Assembly (NCBI RefSeq): GCF_001015055.1
Contig: NZ_BBWZ01000014.1
Coordinates: 1 to 64,000 of the forward strand
Length of the DNA: 64,000 bases
Reading direction: 5' to 3'
From: Aneurinibacillus tyrosinisolvens
GTDB lineage: Bacteria > Bacillota > Bacilli > Aneurinibacillales > Aneurinibacillaceae
Positions 60,778 through 64,000 of the stretch are shown in pieces. The notes below the pieces were generated by a model, which was not told where the DNA came from, did not search any database, and saw only the letters and a program-made list of their open reading frames with translations. The position numbers and the translations under genes are program-made. Numbering within the stretch: position 1 is the stretch's first letter; each line of letters opens with the position of its first letter.

Positions 60778-60911
60778 AGTGAAATAAACCCCGAATTAAA
60801 AACCCATTTTAAGAAGCGTCCATCATCACTCCCACTGCCATATAACCAACAAGTAGTATTTCTCAAATCAATGTGGAAAGTGTTTCAGCCAAATGATTAG
60901 AGGGGGATCCT

Positions 60912-62795
60912 ATGTCCGCAACTATTTGTTATTTAAATACCTGGAAGCGATTTGTAGACGAAGGAGTTCTTGATCCAGCCCGTTTGAACAAACGCATTAT
61001 GGAATCATGGTATCGCTGCAAAAAAGAACAGGTGAATCCCTATTTAAACAAAGGCCAGCTTGTATTATCAGGCGACTTATTGAACATTCAAAGAGAAAAG
61101 AACGCACAGCTTATGGATGCAGCAACGTCCCATTTAGCCAGAATGAGCCCGGCAATTAGAGAAGCAGGAATGATGGCCCTCCTGGTCGATGCAGATGGAT
61201 ATGTATTGTCCTTGTCAGGAAATGACAAAATACTCGATGAAGCAGGCAAAATAAATTTTGTTGAGGGTGTACGTTGGACCGAGACTGAGGTCGGTACAAA
61301 CGCGATTGGAACAGCTTTGCAGACGAGAGAAGCTGTTATGATTAACGGTACCGAGCATTATTCCATCGCTTCTCATAATTGGAGCTGTGCAGCTACGCCC
61401 ATTTTTAATGAAGATGGACAAACACTTGGCGTCATTGATGTTTCGTGTCCGGTTGACCATTCACATCCTTTTATGCTTGGAATGGTTGCCTCTATTGCCT
61501 ATGCGATCGAGCGGGAAATAGCCATCCGCTCCTCTAAAAGGGAATTGGCATTCACTCAGCAATCCATTGAATTAGCAGAAACCTACGGCAATCAGCTCTT
61601 TGTCGTTTGTAACCAAAAAGGCGTCGTTATTTCCGCAAGCAAATGGGTTCGTAATAAAGTTCCTCAATCGGTTGGTATGAGTCTCAATGAACTTTTACTA
61701 AACGGGTATCGAATTGAAACGGAAACCCTCCTGCACTTGAGAGAACATAATGCCACCATGGGAAAATGCTTGTTTTTAGCAGAAGAAGCTCTTTATAACC
61801 GAAATAGGATTTTTCCGGCTTTCTCTCCTAAACCGTTTTATTTCAGGGGAGAAATGGGGGTAAGTGAATCTTTTCAGGACACTTTAAAAAAAATAAAGCT
61901 GGTTGCACCTACAGATTCAAACGTATATATAACCGGTGAAACAGGAACAGGGAAAGAGTTGGTTGCCCAAGCCATTCATGAGAATAGCCCCCGTAAAAAC
62001 GGACCGTTTATCGCTCTTAATTGTGGAGCATTACCGAAGGATTTAATGGAAAGCGAGCTGTTCGGTTATACCGAAGGGGCTTTTACAGGGGCAAAAAGGC
62101 AGGGATATAAAGGAAAGTTTGAACAAGCTAACCATGGAACAATTTTTCTTGATGAAATCGGTGAAATTCCGCCTTCTATGCAGGTGGCGCTTTTACGTGT
62201 GTTACAGGAACGAGTGGTTGTTCCAGTAGGGGGGACAAAAGAAATTCCTTTAGATGTACGTATCATTACCGCGACACACCGTAATCTTGCCGAGCTTGTA
62301 AATAAAGGAACCTTTCGCCAGGACTTATTTTATCGCCTCAATGTGTATCCAATATCTGTACCTTCTTTGCGTGAGAGAACGGAAGATTTTCCACACCTCG
62401 TCCGTCATTTTTGCCAAAAAAATAACTGGAACATTCCATTTACTGACGAATTATTTGAACGATTGAGAGATTACGCCTGGCCTGGCAACATAAGAGAGCT
62501 ATTGAATATGTTGGAACGAATGCATATTTTGCTCTCAGACGAACTAGCAAACATGGGCCAGATATTAAATTCATTGTTTCCATTTGAGACCATTCAAGAA
62601 TCAGGCCGCCAATCTTCAGGTCAACTTAAAGGGATAGAAGATACAGCATCTGAACTTAGAATACGGGAGAAAATTCAAAGGGCACTAATGCTGGAGGCCT
62701 TACAAAAAACAAAGGGAAACGTTACTGCAGCAGCCAAATTTCTAGATATTCCGAGGAGTACTTTTTACAAGCGGCTTCAAAAATTCGGGTTATAG
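60912..62795 (+). CDS. acoR: Sigma-54-dependent acetoin activator AcoR
   Basis: The intact 627-residue activator has an N-terminal GAF-like sensor (about 60-210: VRWTETEVGTNAIGTALQT, HNWSCAATPIFNEDG), AAA+ with Walker A GETGTGKE, sigma-54 loop GAFTGA, Walker B GTIFLDEIGE, and a Fis helix-turn-helix GNVTAAAKFLDIPRSTFYKR. It would activate the -24/-12 promoter at 54311 in response to acetoin. AGAGGGGGAT precedes ATG 60912. Its domain plan parallels the frameshifted activator at 13029. Confidence 0.93.
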   Translation: MSATICYLNTWKRFVDEGVLDPARLNKRIMESWYRCKKEQVNPYLNKGQLVLSGDLLNIQREKNAQLMDAATSHLARMSPAIREAGMMALLVDADGYVLSLSGNDKILDEAGKINFVEGVRWTETEVGTNAIGTALQTREAVMINGTEHYSIASHNWSCAATPIFNEDGQTLGVIDVSCPVDHSHPFMLGMVASIAYAIEREIAIRSSKRELAFTQQSIELAETYGNQLFVVCNQKGVVISASKWVRNKVPQSVGMSLNELLLNGYRIETETLLHLREHNATMGKCLFLAEEALYNRNRIFPAFSPKPFYFRGEMGVSESFQDTLKKIKLVAPTDSNVYITGETGTGKELVAQAIHENSPRKNGPFIALNCGALPKDLMESELFGYTEGAFTGAKRQGYKGKFEQANHGTIFLDEIGEIPPSMQVALLRVLQERVVVPVGGTKEIPLDVRIITATHRNLAELVNKGTFRQDLFYRLNVYPISVPSLRERTEDFPHLVRHFCQKNNWNIPFTDELFERLRDYAWPGNIRELLNMLERMHILLSDELANMGQILNSLFPFETIQESGRQSSGQLKGIEDTASELRIREKIQRALMLEALQKTKGNVTAAAKFLDIPRSTFYKRLQKFGL

Positions 62796-62872
62796 TATTG
62801 ATGGAGAAGCGACTTTTTACCAATATAGATGGACTGAAATGGAAAAGACGAGATAATTTAGTCAAAAAAAAA

Positions 62873-62909
62873 TAATCCACCCTTGAGTTAGCAGCTCAGT
62901 GGATTATTC
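62873..62909. terminator. Hairpin downstream of acoR with T-run on the minus strand
   Basis: AATAATCCAC..CTTGAG pairs with GCTCAGTGGATTATT; an A9 run precedes the stem, so on the minus strand it reads as stem plus T9. It sits at the same place relative to the repeat at 62917 as the 23471 hairpin does to copy 1. Confidence 0.7.
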
Positions 62910-62916
62910 CTCGATA

Positions 62917-63110
62917 TTGCTGATCCCCCTTGCAGGGAACCCTCTATTGCATGACCGTTGGTGTTAGCAGCATCACCGGTCTATTTTAATATATGCTGTT
63001 TCTTAATTTTATTATACCCGGTAATGCTGGAAAAGAAAGCGGTAAACGAAATGTACACAGATTCTAATCGAACGTAATAGGGGAAATCTGTTATGAAGTC
63101 CCAAGTACAA
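62917..63110 (-). pseudogene. Repeat copy 2: decayed duplicate of kinase 3' end and its 3' hairpin
   Basis: 62917-62960 is identical to 23543-23586. The hairpin GACCGTTGGTG/CATCACCGGTC (62953-62981) has gained a mismatch, and about 62998-63110 keeps scattered similarity to the end of the kinase gene (for example TATACCCGGTAATGC against TGTACCCGATCATGC) but no open frame. It is the tail of a duplicated response regulator-kinase locus. The rest of 62796-63226 shows no gene. Confidence 0.75.
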
Positions 63111-63226
63111 ATGGAGTAGCGTCGCTAACAATAATTTATTGCTGGCTCTCAGTGTAAATTTGTTGTTATTTGGAAATGAATGTGCTATACTACATGTAAA
63201 ACTTAATTATGTATTGATATTTATCA

Positions 63227-63349
63227 TTCACACATTTTTCTGCCATTACAGGAGAAGGATTCAAATCCCTTGAAGAAGGCCAGCGAGTAAGCTTTGACAT
63301 TACCCAAGGCAATCGTGGCGCTCAAGCTGCCAACGTTGTTAAGTTATAA
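63227..63349 (+). pseudogene. Cold-shock protein gene, C-terminal half only
   Basis: The frame reads [20 protein letters not shown] then [18 protein letters not shown] and TAA at 63347-63349. This is the second half of a CspA/CspB-type nucleic-acid-binding protein, including the RNP2-like HFSAI motif. The first ~27 residues (RNP1, KGFGFI) are replaced by unrelated AT-rich sequence, so there is no start. A terminator follows. Confidence 0.9.
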
Positions 63350-63390
63350 ACCAATAACAAAAAGCTTATACGATAGATGTATGAGTTCAA

Positions 63391-63429
63391 GGCCGCTGAC
63401 AACATCATGTTTGTTAGCAGCCTTTTTTT
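63391..63429 (+). terminator. Intrinsic terminator after the csp remnant
   Basis: GGCCGCTGACAA pairs with TTGTTAGCAGCC (one mismatch, one G-U), followed by T7. Confidence 0.88.
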
Positions 63430-63467
63430 ATTACTAAAATGAATCAAATAAAGGGGGGATAATCATT

Positions 63468-64000
63468 TTGGAGTTCGATACAATGGTAGATCAGTTAGCA
63501 ACAATAAAAGTTATCGGTGTCGGTGGTGGCGGAAATAGTGCTGTTAACCGAATGATTGAGCATGGGGTGCAAGGTGTTGAATTTATTGTTGTCAATACAG
63601 ACGTCCAAGCCCTTCATCTATCAAAAACTGAAATTAAAATACAAATTGGTGAAAAGCTTACTAGAGGACTTGGAGCAGGAGCAAATCCGCAGGTAGGTAA
63701 AAAAGCAGCGGAAGAAAGTAAAGAACAAATTCAAGAAGTGTTAGAAGGGGCGGATATGGTATTTGTCACTGCTGGCATGGGCGGTGGAACAGGTACGGGG
63801 GCAGCTCCAGTTATCGCTCAAATTGCTCGTGAATTAGGGGCACTAACTGTTGGGGTAGTTACACGTCCGTTTACATTTGAAGGTAGAAGGCGTGCGACTC
63901 AGGCAGCTAACGGTATAGCATCATTGAAAGAAGCCGTTGACACTTTAATTGTAATTCCAAATGACCATCTATTAGAAATGGTTGATAAAAAGACACCAAT
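63468..64000 (+). CDS. ftsZ: Cell division GTPase FtsZ (partial, runs off right edge)
   Basis: About 177 N-terminal residues are present from TTG 63468 (AAGGGGGGAT 10 nt upstream). [43 protein letters not shown], the tubulin/FtsZ signature [26 protein letters not shown] and [10 protein letters not shown] are diagnostic. FtsZ polymerises into the Z-ring. It is not preceded by ftsA, as it would be in the dcw cluster, but by a csp remnant and terminator, so it is either a relocated gene or a second ftsZ. The T7-loop and C-terminal tail lie outside the window. Confidence 0.93.
   Translation, partial: MEFDTMVDQLATIKVIGVGGGGNSAVNRMIEHGVQGVEFIVVNTDVQALHLSKTEIKIQIGEKLTRGLGAGANPQVGKKAAEESKEQIQEVLEGADMVFVTAGMGGGTGTGAAPVIAQIARELGALTVGVVTRPFTFEGRRRATQAANGIASLKEAVDTLIVIPNDHLLEMVDKKTP

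Noticed and set aside
60874-60890. Second cre site TGGAAAGTGTTTCA before acoR
   Set aside because: Lacks the central CG and several consensus positions; the 60749 site is much better.

Overview
The window reads as chromosomal DNA of an endospore-forming, Gram-positive Bacillales-type bacterium. Three lines of evidence support this: strong GGAGG-type ribosome binding sites with frequent TTG/GTG starts; an alpha/beta-type small acid-soluble spore protein and a LysM-GH18 cortex-lytic-type enzyme; and a Bacillus-style gene set (YpsA, XpaC/TelA, YxcD, CidAB, PolX, S-box, purEKCSQLM, acoABCL/acoR). An Aneurinibacillus/Brevibacillus-like host is my guess, not something the sequence proves. I see no rRNA, tRNA, CRISPR array, prophage or transposase.

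Layout. 1-9 kb is a mosaic of small envelope and redox genes: a Pro/Thr/Arg-repeat membrane protein running off the left edge, lipoproteins, a heme-type membrane protein, GNAT, YxcD, NAD(P)-binding oxidoreductases, a 38-codon membrane ORF joined to speD, an aldo/keto reductase, PsiE and a tail-anchored TPR protein. 9.1-14.9 kb is a catabolic island behind a sigma-54 promoter (LLM flavin monooxygenase, FAH-domain protein, cyclase-family hydrolase, FMN reductase) with its own sigma-54 activator; the cyclase and the activator each carry a single-base frameshift. 15.2-17.6 kb holds a secreted GDPD-PhoD fusion behind an 11-bp-phased set of Pho-box-like repeats. 17.7-23.5 kb has ypsA, a decayed DUF2238 gene, a quinone reductase, xpaC-telA, a SASP gene and a sleL-like gene.

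23.6-32.1 kb is the most distinctive region. A single ORF fuses an OmpR-type response regulator, DNA-binding domain included, to a membrane histidine kinase. It is divergent from an apparent operon of two UgtP/MGDG-synthase-like glycosyltransferases, an LtaA-like MFS transporter, a membrane-anchored polysaccharide deacetylase and a DUF4855-like protein. The 180-bp intergenic region contains perfect 11-bp tandem repeats and palindromes suitable as operators. This looks like a self-contained glycolipid or envelope polymer module with a membrane-tethered regulator.

32.1-42.6 kb is purine and one-carbon metabolism: a ZTP riboswitch on folD, purT and purF on the minus strand, and purEKCSQLM on the plus strand. 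purB, purN, purH and purD are not here, and PurT can replace PurN. 42.7-46.3 kb is sulfur amino acid metabolism (S-box, metI-metC, cysK). 46.4-54.2 kb holds a CidAB/LrgAB pair, a frameshifted glycine-rich-domain-like protein with a His/Cys/Ser tail, a 3D-domain protein, mntH, polX and glsA.

54.3-62.8 kb is an acetoin/2,3-butanediol catabolic cluster: sigma-54 promoter, acoABC, acoL (frameshifted), a gutted SDR of acetoin-reductase type, a zinc butanediol-dehydrogenase-type gene, and acoR with a cre-like site on its -35. 62.8-63.5 kb is a gene graveyard: a second copy of the kinase 3' end and downstream hairpin, and a headless cold-shock gene. It leads into an ftsZ without ftsA that runs off the right edge. 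Five loci carry small or large lesions, four of them single-base changes at short homopolymers or base doublets, so part of the damage could be consensus error rather than true decay.
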